Shown here piece after piece: positions 1 to 9,294 of a stretch of 64,000 nt of DNA. Position numbers and translations under genes: made by a program. This DNA comes from Corynebacterium minutissimum (GTDB lineage Bacteria > Actinomycetota > Actinomycetes > Mycobacteriales > Mycobacteriaceae): contig NZ_JSEF01000002.1 of assembly GCF_000805675.1 (NCBI RefSeq), positions 1 through 64,000 of the forward strand, written 5' to 3'. The notes under the pieces were generated by a model. That model made no database searches. It saw nothing but the letters and a program-made list of their open reading frames with translations, and was not told the DNA's origin. The stretch's first letter is position 1, and each line of letters opens with the position of its first letter.

Positions 1-337
1 ATCTTGCGGTGCCTAATCCACTCCGGACAACTACAGGACAAAATCAACGCACTCTAAAACCGGAAGGGCCGTTAAAACACTGCCTCGGGGTAGGCGGGGT
101 TAGCTAACTGCCCCCGTGGTGGCCTCTACCAAAGCCACCACTTATACTGTCCGCACATTCCATGCAACGCATCACATGGACTTCGCCGCCGTGGCCCCAC
201 TTACATGCCCCGTTCATCACTGAGAAAAGGGAATCGGACTCTTGATTTTTGCCGTGCTCCGCACCCGCCGCGAGGGCGACCGCCCGCCGGTCAGCCTGGC
301 TTTTACGCCCACCACCCCTACTACTTAAGGAAACTCA
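1..337. other. Non-coding region upstream of putA
   Basis: No credible gene is visible here. It holds a perfect 10-base palindrome GTTAGCTAAC (99-108) and a hairpin with 8-base arms GTGGTGGC/GCCACCAC (116-123 and 134-141, 10-base loop), followed by TTATACT, which could serve as a -10 element. The hairpin may be the terminator of a gene left of the window or a regulator site for putA. The putA start is preceded by AAGGAAA. Confidence 0.5.
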
Positions 338-3300
338 ATGACGAACGCTAACCACCCAGTACCCGAGTCCACTGACATCAACGCCGCGCTTATCGACGCC
401 TCCGCGGCCCAAGCCCACTCCTGGCTCGCCTCCACCGCCGATGAGCAGGACCCCGCCACGGAACAGCTTGCGGACCTCCTCCGCAACCCCGATGGCGTGG
501 CCTTCACCATGGACTTCGTGGATCGCGTCATGCGGCCGGAAGATGACAAGGTAGCCGCCCACGCCCTGAAATCTGTGACCGCCAGCTATGATGCCTCCTT
601 CCTCGGCCTCATCAACGGCTCTTTGGTCGGCCTCGGCGGCTTCTTCGGCCCCATCCTTCCTAACCTCGTGATGCCGCTGGCCCGCATACGTATGCGCCAG
701 ATGGTGGGCCACCTGGTGCTCGATGCCGAGGGCGAAGCCCTCAACAAGACCCTGGACAAGGCCGCAGAATCCGGCGAGCAGCTCAACCTCAACCTGCTTG
801 GTGAGGCCGTGCTCGGCGATAAGGAAGCGCGCTCCCGCGCTGACCGCACCTTGAAGCTCATCCAGAACCCGCGCGTGACCTACGTGTCCGTCAAGGCCTC
901 CTCCATGGTGGCCCAGCTCAACCCGTGGGATATCGAAGGTTCTCTCGTCCGCCTCAAGGAGCGTCTGCGCCCGCTGTATGAAGCCGCGGTCAAGCGCCCG
1001 GACAAGGTCTTCATCAACCTGGATATGGAGGAGTACCACGACCTCCACCTCACCGTGCGCCTGTTTACCGAGCTGCTCAGCGAGCCGGAGTTCACCAACC
1101 TTGAGGCCGGCATCGTGCTGCAGGCTTACCTGCCCGATACTTTCGACGCCTTGGCCCACCTCGCGGAGTTCGCCAAGAATCGTGTGGCTGAAGGCGGTGC
1201 GCACATCAAGATTCGCATCGTCAAGGGCGCCAACCTTTCCATGGAGCACGTGCAGGGAGAAATCCACGGCTGGCCGTCCGCTCCCTACGCCACCAAGGAA
1301 GAGGTGGACGCCAACTACTACCGCCTACTCGACTACATTCTGCGCCCGGAATTCGCCGAGTCCGTGCGCATCGGTGTGGCTACCCACAACCTCTACACCG
1401 CCGCTTTTGCCCACGAACTGGGCAAGAAGCGCGGCGTGCTGTCCATGATGGATTCCGAGATGCTCCAGGGCATGTCCCCGGCCCAGCAGGCAGCCGTGCG
1501 CAAGGCCTTTGACGGCCGCCAGATCCTCTACACCCCGGTGGTGCATATGGAGGACTTCGACGTCGCCGTGTCCTACCTCGTGCGCCGCTTGGAGGAAAAC
1601 GCTGCCCCGCAGAACTTCCTCTACGCCCTCTTTGCCCCAGAGGAGCAGGCGCTCAAGGACCAGGAGGCAGTCTTCCGCCAGGCCGTCGAGCAGCGCTGGG
1701 ACACCTTTGCTGGCCCACGTCGCACGCAAAACCGCCTGCAGGAGGCCGAACACGCAGCCGGACGCCAAGCGCCGCGCACCGGCCGCTTCGCCAACGAGCC
1801 GGACACTGACCCGGCCCTGGAAGCCAACCGCGAGTGGGCCATCCAGGCTCTCAACACCGACCCCGGCGCCCATGGGGTAGATGAGGTGACGGATACCGGG
1901 GTCGTCGACAAGCACGTGCTCCGCGCCGCCGAACTGGGTGCCGAATGGGGTGCCCGCCCCGCTGAGGACCGCGCCCGCGCGCTGGAGGCTGTGGCTGATG
2001 TGCTGGCCAACCGCCGCGGCGAGTTCATCTCCGTCGCTGCTTATGAGGCCAACAAGACCGTCACGCAGACCGACCCGGAGATTTCCGAGGCCATCGACTT
2101 CTGCACCTACTACGCCCAGTCCGCCCGCCTGCTGGAGAACTACGCCGCCGAGTTCACCCCGCACCGCGTGACCGTGGTGACCCCGCCGTGGAACTTCCCG
2201 GTAGCCATCCCCACCGGTGGTATCGCGGCGGCCCTGGCGGCGGGTTCCGCCGTCATCATCAAGCCCGCGCCGCAGGTGGTGCACTGTGCGAAGCTCGTCG
2301 TCGACGCCTTCCGCACCGCACTGGAAGCCCAGGGCCTGGACCCGGACCTGGTCCAGCTCGTCTTTACCGATGAGGGCGAAGCCGGCCGCGCGCTCATTTC
2401 CCACGCCGACGTCGACGCCGTCATCCTCACGGGTGCGTCCGATACCGGCCAGCTCTTCCGCTCCTGGAAGCCGGAGATGAACATCATGGCGGAGACCTCC
2501 GGTAAGAACGCTCTCATCATTACCCCATCTGCCGACCCAGACCTGGCCATTCAGGATCTCTACCTGTCCGCCTTTGGCCACTCCGGCCAAAAGTGCTCGG
2601 CGTCTTCCCTGGTCATCTTCGTCGGCGCAGCGGGCGATTCCCAGCGCCTGCGCTCGCAGCTTGTCGACGCCGTCGAGACCCTCATCCCCGGCCCCGGCCA
2701 CGAAATCACCACCACGATGAACGGCCTGGCCGAAGCGCCCGGCGAGAAGCTCCTGCGTGGCCTTACCCAGCTGGAGCCGGGCGAGTCGTGGCTGATTAAG
2801 CCTCAGAAGCTCAACGAAGAGGGCACGCTGTGGTCGCCGGGTATCCGCGATAACGTGCGCCCGGGCTCCTGGTTCCACGTCAACGAGTGCTTCGGCCCGG
2901 TCCTCGGCATTATGTATGCGGAGACTTTGGACAAGGCCATCGAGTGGCAGAACTCCACCGGCTACGGCCTCACCGGCGGTATCCACACCTTGGATAACGA
3001 CGAGATTGACTACTGGCTCGAGCGCGTCGAGGTGGGCAACGCCTACGTCAACCGCGGCATTACCGGCGCGATTGTCCAGCGCCAGTCCTTCGGCGGCTGG
3101 AAGCAGTCCGTCATGGGCCCGGGTGCCAAGGCCGGTGGCCCGAACTACGTCGCACAGTTCGGTACCTGGGCCGATGGCGCGCTGCGCCCCTTCGACGTCG
3201 ACATCACCCAGCCGGTGGTGTCCCAGCTGCGTGCCTTCGCTGGCCTGTCCCTTTCTGATGAGGACACCGCCTGGCTGTGGCGCGCTGCCGAGCTCGACGA

Positions 3301-3781
3301 GCTGGCCTGGCAGCAGGAGTTCGGTCGCGACCATGACCGCGCTGGCCTGGTCTGCGAGGCCAACGTCTTCCGCTACCGCCCGCTGCTAAGCCCCCTCCAG
3401 GTGCGCATTTCTGAGGACGCCCAGCTTCGCGACGTCGCCCGCCTCACCCTCGCCGCTACCCGCACCAACTCCCCGGTCCGCTTCAGCGCCGCCCCGGAGA
3501 AGGCTGCGGAGCTGCGTGAACTCGGCTTTGGCGTCGATGGCGTAGCACTCGAGGCTTTTATCCGCGAGGTCTCCAGTCTCGAGTCCGGCCGTGTGCGCTC
3601 GGTAGGCTCCGTGGAAGAAGGCGTCTTTGAGGCCGCAGTACAGTCCAACTCCGTGGTGCTGGACCAGCCTGTGCTTGCCGACGGCCGCCGCGAGCTCCTC
3701 CCCTTCCTCCTCGAGCAGGCCGTATCGGTGACCATGCACCGCTTCGGCATCATCCGCGAGGTGGGCAGCATCCGCGCATAG
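338..3781 (+). CDS. putA: Bifunctional proline dehydrogenase / L-glutamate-gamma-semialdehyde dehydrogenase
   Basis: PutA oxidises proline to glutamate in two steps, using FAD and then NAD. The 1147-residue protein has a proline dehydrogenase barrel at about residues 80-440 and an aldehyde dehydrogenase domain at about 510-980. The latter shows TPPWNFPVAIPTGG and the catalytic-cysteine segment GHSGQKCSASS near residue 752. There is no N-terminal ribbon-helix-helix segment, so it should not act as its own repressor as in enterobacteria. The ATG at 338 follows AAGGAAA at good spacing. It stands alone, 35 bases before the next gene, with a long upstream region that probably carries its promoter. 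The fused form is typical of corynebacteria. Confidence 0.95.
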   Translation: MTNANHPVPESTDINAALIDASAAQAHSWLASTADEQDPATEQLADLLRNPDGVAFTMDFVDRVMRPEDDKVAAHALKSVTASYDASFLGLINGSLVGLGGFFGPILPNLVMPLARIRMRQMVGHLVLDAEGEALNKTLDKAAESGEQLNLNLLGEAVLGDKEARSRADRTLKLIQNPRVTYVSVKASSMVAQLNPWDIEGSLVRLKERLRPLYEAAVKRPDKVFINLDMEEYHDLHLTVRLFTELLSEPEFTNLEAGIVLQAYLPDTFDALAHLAEFAKNRVAEGGAHIKIRIVKGANLSMEHVQGEIHGWPSAPYATKEEVDANYYRLLDYILRPEFAESVRIGVATHNLYTAAFAHELGKKRGVLSMMDSEMLQGMSPAQQAAVRKAFDGRQILYTPVVHMEDFDVAVSYLVRRLEENAAPQNFLYALFAPEEQALKDQEAVFRQAVEQRWDTFAGPRRTQNRLQEAEHAAGRQAPRTGRFANEPDTDPALEANREWAIQALNTDPGAHGVDEVTDTGVVDKHVLRAAELGAEWGARPAEDRARALEAVADVLANRRGEFISVAAYEANKTVTQTDPEISEAIDFCTYYAQSARLLENYAAEFTPHRVTVVTPPWNFPVAIPTGGIAAALAAGSAVIIKPAPQVVHCAKLVVDAFRTALEAQGLDPDLVQLVFTDEGEAGRALISHADVDAVILTGASDTGQLFRSWKPEMNIMAETSGKNALIITPSADPDLAIQDLYLSAFGHSGQKCSASSLVIFVGAAGDSQRLRSQLVDAVETLIPGPGHEITTTMNGLAEAPGEKLLRGLTQLEPGESWLIKPQKLNEEGTLWSPGIRDNVRPGSWFHVNECFGPVLGIMYAETLDKAIEWQNSTGYGLTGGIHTLDNDEIDYWLERVEVGNAYVNRGITGAIVQRQSFGGWKQSVMGPGAKAGGPNYVAQFGTWADGALRPFDVDITQPVVSQLRAFAGLSLSDEDTAWLWRAAELDELAWQQEFGRDHDRAGLVCEANVFRYRPLLSPLQVRISEDAQLRDVARLTLAATRTNSPVRFSAAPEKAAELRELGFGVDGVALEAFIREVSSLESGRVRSVGSVEEGVFEAAVQSNSVVLDQPVLADGRRELLPFLLEQAVSVTMHRFGIIREVGSIRA

Positions 3782-3816
3782 TTAATTTCCTGCGCTCATA
3801 TGAGAAGATGTAGCGC

Positions 3817-5082
3817 ATGAGTCAAAACACCGGTGATGCCACCGCTTCGGACGCCCAGCACAATGAGGCCTCCGACGCGGTGGCGAAGCCCATCAATGAA
3901 GAAGCCACCCTTCACCCCTCAGAAACCGACGACAAGTCCCGTGTCCTCGGCCGCGATGCCATTTCCCTGGCGAAGATCTGCCTGATCTTCATCATCGTGG
4001 TCGCAGGCGTGGGCCTGGCCGGCTACCTGCTGAAATTCATCTGGGTGGGCCTCCTGCCCGTGATCCTTGCCATCCTGGTCTGCACGGTACTTTTCCCGGT
4101 GGCCGCCTGGCTGCGGGGCAAGAAATTCCCCCGCGCCCTAGCCGCCATCACCACCCTGCTCGGCTTCCTGGCCATCATCGGCGGTGTCTTCGCCGCGATG
4201 GCACCGGTCGTGTCCACGCAAGGCGCGGCGCTGGTCAATCAGGCCGAGGACGGCCTGAACAAGCTCGTCGTCATGGCGAAGGATCTCCCCTTCGAGATTG
4301 ATGCGGCGAAGGTGCAGGAAGTGCTTGATGACGCCATGGCGTTCATCAAGGGCCAAGCCTCCCAGATCGCTACCGGCGTCATTTCTGGCGTCTCCATGGC
4401 CAGCTCCATCGTCATGGCCTTGGCCATCATGCTGTTCGTGTCCTTCTTCATCCTCAAGGACGGCGATAAATTCCTGCCGTGGCTGCGCACCTACACCGGC
4501 TACTCCGCCGGCTGGCACGCCACTGAGCTGCTGACCCGCGTGTGGAATACGCTGTCCGGTTTCATCCAGGCCCAGGCTGCCGTGGCGGCTGTCGACGGCC
4601 TCCTCATCGGCCTCGGCCTCTGGGCCATGCAGGTCCCGCTGGCCCTGGTTATCGGCGTGGTGACCTTCTTCGCCAGCTTCATCCCCGTCATCGGCGCGGT
4701 CACGGCAGGCGCCTTGGCCGTCATCATCGCTCTGGTTTCCGACGGCCTCACCAAGGCCCTGCTCGCCCTGCTGCTCATCATCGTGGTCCAGCAGGTGGAG
4801 GGCAACGTCCTCCAGCCGATGCTCCAGTCCAAGGCCATGGGCCTGCATGCTGCAATGGTGTTGCTCTCCGTCACGGTCGGCTCCGCCCTCGCCGGCATCA
4901 TCGGCGCCTTCCTGGCCGTACCGGTCGCCGCCACCATCGCCGTCGTCTTCCGCTACCACCAGGAGATGGCCAGCCTTCGCGCCGGCGAGATCGCAGCCAA
5001 GAACATCAAGATCTCCACCACCGAAGGCCACGACACCGTCATGAAGCTCTTCGAGCACCTTGAGGCCAGCGGCGCCCGCTAG
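3817..5082 (+). CDS. AI-2E family transporter (PerM/YdiK-type membrane protein)
   Basis: A polytopic inner-membrane protein of 421 residues. About 45 acidic, polar residues come first, then roughly eight hydrophobic segments. The C-terminal half has the family pattern, including the ASFIPVIGA stretch and VVQQVEGNVLQPMLQSKAMG before the last membrane segments. Family members have been linked to autoinducer-2 export or Na+/H+ exchange, so the substrate cannot be told from sequence. The ATG at 3817 lies 35 bases after putA, and a large imperfect palindrome follows the stop. Confidence 0.85.
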   Translation: MSQNTGDATASDAQHNEASDAVAKPINEEATLHPSETDDKSRVLGRDAISLAKICLIFIIVVAGVGLAGYLLKFIWVGLLPVILAILVCTVLFPVAAWLRGKKFPRALAAITTLLGFLAIIGGVFAAMAPVVSTQGAALVNQAEDGLNKLVVMAKDLPFEIDAAKVQEVLDDAMAFIKGQASQIATGVISGVSMASSIVMALAIMLFVSFFILKDGDKFLPWLRTYTGYSAGWHATELLTRVWNTLSGFIQAQAAVAAVDGLLIGLGLWAMQVPLALVIGVVTFFASFIPVIGAVTAGALAVIIALVSDGLTKALLALLLIIVVQQVEGNVLQPMLQSKAMGLHAAMVLLSVTVGSALAGIIGAFLAVPVAATIAVVFRYHQEMASLRAGEIAAKNIKISTTEGHDTVMKLFEHLEASGAR

Positions 5083-5125
5083 CCACACAACCGGCGCATG
5101 GCTCGAGCTTTCTCGGCCGTGCAAC

Positions 5126-5191
5126 TGCCCTAGTTGCCAAACTTCTCCCCCGCCACCCGCGGCGGGAGCAATGGTTTTGGCAACTAGGGCA
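5126..5191. repeat. Long imperfect palindrome between convergent genes
   Basis: Two perfect 16-base arms, TGCCCTAGTTGCCAAA (5126-5141) and its reverse complement (5176-5191), flank a 34-base spacer. The spacer contains a second GC-rich stem (CTCCC.../...GGGAG) with a small bulge. It lies between the AI-2E transporter and the nucleosidase, which converge. It may be a two-way terminator or a copy of a repeated extragenic palindrome. No poly-T tract is obvious on either side. Confidence 0.7.
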
Positions 5192-5208
5192 CTTTCCATA
5201 TGTAGGGC

Positions 5209-5775
5209 CTAGTCTGCGGTCACCGTGCCGAAGGCCTCCGCTAGTTCTTCCGCCGCGCGGTCAAGCACCGAGGCCCACGTGCCATAGGACTCCTCGTTGG
5301 CGGTGTCCGAGACCTGCTTGAGCAACGTGCACGGCACACCAAACTTCCGGCACACCGCCGCGATGGCATAGCCCTCCATGTCGCACAGCTCGGAATCCTG
5401 GGCAAGGCGCGTGCGGGTTGGGGTATCGGAGATAAAGGAATCACCCGTCGCCAGCGACGCCGTGGGCAACTTACCGGAGGTCTCGAGCTCGATGACCTCC
5501 GGAAGGAGATAGCGGGAAACGTCGCTGAGCACGTCCAAGTGGAAGTCGTGCTTTCTCACGTGGGAGATCTCGAAGACGCCGGAGAGGTCGTCGACAAGCG
5601 CGCCCGCAGTACCAATGTTGATGACACGCTCCGGCAGCACCTCAGCCGAGGCCAGCGCGTTCGTCAGCTCAATCGCGGCGGGCAACGTGCCGATCCCCGT
5701 GATGAGCAGCGGCGCGCCGTCCGGAACGTGGGAAGCTTCAGCGTCAACGGCGGCAACAAACAAGACATTCTCCAT
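5209..5775 (-). CDS. MTA/SAH nucleosidase-like (phosphorylase superfamily) protein
   Basis: A 188-residue protein of the purine nucleoside phosphorylase/nucleosidase fold. It has an early GIGTLPAAIELTNAL segment, a GTAGAL strand-loop (phosphate or ribose site in the family) and the late CDMEGYAIAAVC helix, where the glutamate usually binds the ribose. It is shorter than typical MtnN (about 230 residues), and the substrate is uncertain: methylthioadenosine, S-adenosylhomocysteine or a related nucleoside. I start at the ATG at 5775 (MENVLFVAAV); the frame runs further upstream but reads as non-family sequence. A longer start at 5862 is possible. Confidence 0.75.
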   Translation of the reverse strand: MENVLFVAAVDAEASHVPDGAPLLITGIGTLPAAIELTNALASAEVLPERVINIGTAGALVDDLSGVFEISHVRKHDFHLDVLSDVSRYLLPEVIELETSGKLPTASLATGDSFISDTPTRTRLAQDSELCDMEGYAIAAVCRKFGVPCTLLKQVSDTANEESYGTWASVLDRAAEELAEAFGTVTAD

Positions 5776-5886
5776 GCCTGCGAGACTACCCGGTGACCCG
5801 AGGAATGTTCTCCGCGGCTCTGGTCTGGGGTCCACGGCCACTTGTAGGGTCTGGAACCACACCGAGACCTCAGAAAGGAGAACACC

Positions 5887-6384
5887 ATGTTCACACCACG
5901 AGCTTTCGCCGGAGCAGCACTACTCTGCCTCCCCCTTATCGCCTGCAGCAGCCCCGAAGAAGTCCAGGCCAGCCCCGTCGCCGAAGTCTGCGGCGTAGGA
6001 AACGCCCAAGCGGCTGTCAACGCCAACATCGCGCAGGTTCCGCAGTGGAATGGCCACAACTGGAAGGTTGTCGATAGCTCCCACTTCGACCCGTGCGCGG
6101 AGCTGAGCTGGCAGACCATTTCCATCGAGGGCGGCACTGCCTCCTCGCCGCACCACATCATGCTCTTCCACAAGGGCCAGTACCTCGGCACCGCGACCGC
6201 TGGGCCCTATGGCTTCTTCCCCAGCATCGAGCAGGTCAACGGTAACGAGATTTCCGTGACCTACCACTGGCCGCAAGCAGGCGACGCCAATGCGGCGCCG
6301 ACGGGCAAGACGCATGCCGGCTTCCGCTGGGACGACGCCCAGCAGAAAGTCATCATGAACGGCGATGTTCCCCCGAAGGCCTAG
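5887..6384 (+). CDS. LppP/LprE-type lipoprotein
   Basis: A secreted lipoprotein of 165 residues. The signal peptide ends in a lipobox (LPLIAC) with Cys21 as the lipid-bearing residue. The mature part matches the LppP/LprE lipoprotein family of mycolic actinobacteria, with PCAELSWQ, HHIMLFHKGQYLGTAT and FRWDD motifs. The function of the family is not known to me. It is the first of a tandem pair: the next gene repeats almost the whole domain after a 60-base gap. The start at 5887 follows AGAAAGGAGAACACC, a strong ribosome site. Confidence 0.85.
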   Translation: MFTPRAFAGAALLCLPLIACSSPEEVQASPVAEVCGVGNAQAAVNANIAQVPQWNGHNWKVVDSSHFDPCAELSWQTISIEGGTASSPHHIMLFHKGQYLGTATAGPYGFFPSIEQVNGNEISVTYHWPQAGDANAAPTGKTHAGFRWDDAQQKVIMNGDVPPKA

Positions 6385-6444
6385 ATAAGATAGAGCCAGT
6401 CGTGCGCCCCACAGGAGGCGCACAATGCGAGGAAGGAACAATCA

Positions 6445-7080
6445 ATGTTGAGGCGTAGCTGTGCACTTATGGGCGCTGCCCTTCTCTGCCTCCCGCTCGC
6501 CTCCTGCTCCGGCGACGCGGCGCAGGATAATTCGCCAGCGTTCGATACCGTCCACAACAGCGCGACGGACAACGCTCCGGATGACTCGGAGAGCACTGAT
6601 GACCCTGTGTCGGAACCACCGGCCGCGGGCGCCTCGCCAACGCTTCCTGCTGAATCCCCGGCAGAAGAAAAGGACGCGGAATCCTGCGAGACTATCGACG
6701 CCCACGCGGCCTATGAGTCAGGAATCGGCACCATTCCTCCGTGGCAGGACAACAACTGGACGCTGGTGGATTTTGCACAGTTCGATCCTTGTGCGGAGCT
6801 GAGCTGGCAAATCATCACCATCGAGCGCGGAACGGCCTCTTCGCCGTACCACATTATGCTCTTCCACAAGGGCGACTACCTGGGCACCGCGACCGCCGAG
6901 CCCTACGGTTTCTTCCCCACCGTCGAGCAGGTCAGCGGCGCTGAGATTGCCGTGACCTACCACTGGCCGCGCGAGGGCGAAGCCAATGCGGAACACACCG
7001 GAACTACGGAGGCCGGCTTCCGCTGGGACGATGCCGAGCAGAAGGTCATCATGAGCGGCGACGTCCCGCCGGGAAGCTAA
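6445..7080 (+). CDS. LppP/LprE-type lipoprotein, tandem paralogue
   Basis: A 211-residue lipoprotein with lipobox LPLASC (Cys21). It differs from its upstream neighbour by an extra 45-50-residue Ser/Pro/Asp/Glu-rich linker between the lipid anchor and the conserved domain. The domains are close copies: both share PCAELSWQ, HIMLFHKG, YHWP, FRWDDA and the ending GDVPP. This points to a recent tandem duplication, after which one copy gained a stalk. Cysteines beside the domain (Cys72 and the PCAEL cysteine) could form a disulfide, as in the shorter copy. Start ATG at 6445 after GAGGAAGGAACAATCA. Confidence 0.85.
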   Translation: MLRRSCALMGAALLCLPLASCSGDAAQDNSPAFDTVHNSATDNAPDDSESTDDPVSEPPAAGASPTLPAESPAEEKDAESCETIDAHAAYESGIGTIPPWQDNNWTLVDFAQFDPCAELSWQIITIERGTASSPYHIMLFHKGDYLGTATAEPYGFFPTVEQVSGAEIAVTYHWPREGEANAEHTGTTEAGFRWDDAEQKVIMSGDVPPGS

Positions 7081-7082
7081 GC

Positions 7083-7101
7083 GCGGCGGTTCGGCCGCCG
7101 C
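7083..7101. terminator. GC hairpin between convergent genes
   Basis: Perfect 7-base arms GCGGCGG/CCGCCGC enclose a 5-base loop between the lipoprotein gene and cysN. There is no T tract, so it may be only a weak two-way terminator or an mRNA-stabilising end. Confidence 0.45.
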
Positions 7102-7111
7102 AACGCAACCT

Positions 7112-8398
7112 TTAACGCAGCCGCTGGCCCACAAAGCCAGCGGCCAACGTGTTTCCGCTGGAGGCGTCGATGAGCAAGAAGTTGCCCACCGCGCCACGCG
7201 CGGCGTAGTCCTCAACCGGCAGCTCCGCCTGAGTTTGGACGGTGATGTAGGCGATGTCGTTCAGGGAGGCCTTTTCCGGCGACTCGTCGTCGGCCACGCC
7301 GTCGAGGTCGAGGACGCGATCCACCGACGCGATACGGGCCTTGACCAGGTCCGTGCCGTAGCGCAGCTTGAGCATTTGGCCTGGTGTGAGGTCCTTGTCG
7401 GTGAGCACGACCGCAGTCGCGGCAAACTCGCGGACCGCCTCGGGGCGCTGCGAGCCGGCGAGGAGATCACCGCGGGCAAGATCGATGTCATCAGCCAACA
7501 ACAGCACGACAGAATCCCCTGCCGTGGCCTGCTCGCCCTCCGCGAGCGGGCCATCAGCGGTATCGATACCCGTTACGGTGGTGGAACGCCCGCCTGGCGT
7601 CGTCACGGTATCCCCCACCGCGACGTGACCGGCCTTCACGCGGCCGGCATAGCCGCGGTAATCGGAAGCATGCTCACGGATGACATACTGAATCGGGAAC
7701 CGGAAGTCCAAGTCATCGGCGCGCCCGGTTGCCACGGGGACGGTCTCCAAAACATCCAGGACGGTTGGCCCGGAGTACCAGTCCATATTCGTGGAGCGCT
7801 CCACGACGTTGTCGCCCTTAAGCGCGGAAATCGGGATAGCCACCGAATCGCTAAGCCCCAGGCGCGCGGCGATCTCGTGGAATTCCGACTCGATGGCGCG
7901 GAAGGTGTCCTCGTCATAGTCCACCAAATCAATCTTGTTCACGCCCAGCACCACGTGGCGCACGCCCAAGAGCGCTGCGACGTTGAGGTGGCGGCGGGTT
8001 TGCTCGACGACGCCATGGCGGGCGTCGATAAGCAGCACCACCACCTGGGACGTCGACATGCCGGTGACCGTATTGCGCGTGTACTGCACATGTCCCGGGG
8101 TATCGGCGAGGATGAAGGTGCGCTTATCGGTGGCGAAGTAGCGGTAGGCCACATCGATGGTAATACCCTGCTCGCGCTCGGCGCGGAGGCCGTCGACAAG
8201 CAGCGAGAGGTCCATACCGTCAAAACCGCGGTCGGCGGAGGAACGCTCCATGGACTCCACCTGGTCCGCGAGCACGGACTTGGTGTCATAGAGCAGGCGG
8301 CCGACGAAGGTGGACTTGCCGTCATCGACGGAACCGGCGGTACACAGGCGCAGGGTGTCGCGCTGCTTGAGCGCGCTAACATTGGGCGCGAGAGTCAT
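7112..8398 (-). CDS. cysN: Sulfate adenylyltransferase subunit 1 (GTPase)
   Basis: CysN is the GTPase subunit that drives ATP sulfurylase (CysD) to form adenosine 5'-phosphosulfate from sulfate. The 428-residue protein has the elongation-factor-like GTPase motifs: P-loop GSVDDGKST near residue 22, DTPGH, and NKIDLVD, followed by two beta-barrel domains. It lacks the C-terminal APS kinase (CysC) domain found in fused CysNC of about 610 residues. The cluster therefore makes APS but not PAPS. Its ATG overlaps the cysD stop in a TAATG junction, so translation is coupled. Confidence 0.95.
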   Translation of the reverse strand: MTLAPNVSALKQRDTLRLCTAGSVDDGKSTFVGRLLYDTKSVLADQVESMERSSADRGFDGMDLSLLVDGLRAEREQGITIDVAYRYFATDKRTFILADTPGHVQYTRNTVTGMSTSQVVVLLIDARHGVVEQTRRHLNVAALLGVRHVVLGVNKIDLVDYDEDTFRAIESEFHEIAARLGLSDSVAIPISALKGDNVVERSTNMDWYSGPTVLDVLETVPVATGRADDLDFRFPIQYVIREHASDYRGYAGRVKAGHVAVGDTVTTPGGRSTTVTGIDTADGPLAEGEQATAGDSVVLLLADDIDLARGDLLAGSQRPEAVREFAATAVVLTDKDLTPGQMLKLRYGTDLVKARIASVDRVLDLDGVADDESPEKASLNDIAYITVQTQAELPVEDYAARGAVGNFLLIDASSGNTLAAGFVGQRLR

Positions 8399-9294
8399 TA
8401 GAAGTAGCCTTCCTTCTTGCGGTCCTCCATGGCGGACTCAGAGAGTTTGTCGTCGGCGCGGGTCGCGCCCCGCTCGGAGAGGGTAGACACAGAAATCTCG
8501 GCGAGGATCTCATCCGTCGTGGAAGCCGTGGAATCCACCGCGCCGGTGCAGGACATGTCACCTACGGTGCGGTAGCGCACAGTACGGGTCTCCAGCGGCT
8601 CGTCTTCGCGGGGCCCGCCCCACTCTCCCGGAGTCAGCCACATGCCGTTGCGGTTGAAAACTTCGCGCTGGTGGGAATAGTAGATGGACGGCAGCTCCAG
8701 GTTACGGGCGCCGATGTATTCCCAAATGTCAGACTCGGTCCAGTTGGAGATGGGAAAGACGCGCACGTTTTCGCCGGCCATTTTGCCGCCGTTGTAGAGG
8801 TCCCACAGCTCCGGGCGCTGGCGGCGCGGGTCCCAGCCGCCGAAGGAATCGCGGATGGAGAAGATGCGTTCCTTGGCGCGGGCGCGTTCCTCGTCGCGGC
8901 GCGCACCGCCCAGGACGGCGTCGTAGCCGCGCTCGGCAATAGTCTCCACCAGCGGCACGGACTGCAGCGGGTTGCGGGTGCCGTCGGGGCGCTCCTGGAG
9001 CTCGCCGCGGTCAATCCAGTCCTGGACCAACGCCACGTGCAGGCGTGCGCCGGATTCCTCGACGAGGCGGTCGCGGAACTCAATGACCTCGGGGAAGTTG
9101 TGGCCGGTATCGACGTGGATGAGCTCAAACGGCACGGTTGCGGGAGCAAAGGCGCGGCGAGCAAGCTCAAAGACAACGACGGAGTCTTTGCCGCCGGAAA
9201 AGAGCAGGCCTACCTTGTCGAATTGCCCGGCGACTTCGCGCAGGATGTGGAGGGATTCGTTCTCTAAGTCTTTAAGGTGTGGTGAAAGAGTCAT
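8398..9294 (-). CDS. cysD: Sulfate adenylyltransferase subunit 2
   Basis: CysD is the catalytic ATP sulfurylase subunit (298 residues) of the PP-loop family. SGGKDS lies near residue 34, followed by HVDTGHNFPEV, GGARRDEE and FPISNWTESDIWEYI, all typical of CysD. I place the start at the ATG at 9294, which overlaps the cysH stop as TAATG. An in-frame upstream start at 9312 would lie inside cysH and adds non-conserved residues. It is the middle gene of cysH-cysD-cysN. Confidence 0.95.
   Translation of the reverse strand: MTLSPHLKDLENESLHILREVAGQFDKVGLLFSGGKDSVVVFELARRAFAPATVPFELIHVDTGHNFPEVIEFRDRLVEESGARLHVALVQDWIDRGELQERPDGTRNPLQSVPLVETIAERGYDAVLGGARRDEERARAKERIFSIRDSFGGWDPRRQRPELWDLYNGGKMAGENVRVFPISNWTESDIWEYIGARNLELPSIYYSHQREVFNRNGMWLTPGEWGGPREDEPLETRTVRYRTVGDMSCTGAVDSTASTTDEILAEISVSTLSERGATRADDKLSESAMEDRKKEGYF

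Noticed and set aside
1325..3334. Long open frame antisense to putA
   Set aside because: It mirrors the GC-rich codon pattern of putA and shows no family features or ribosome site.
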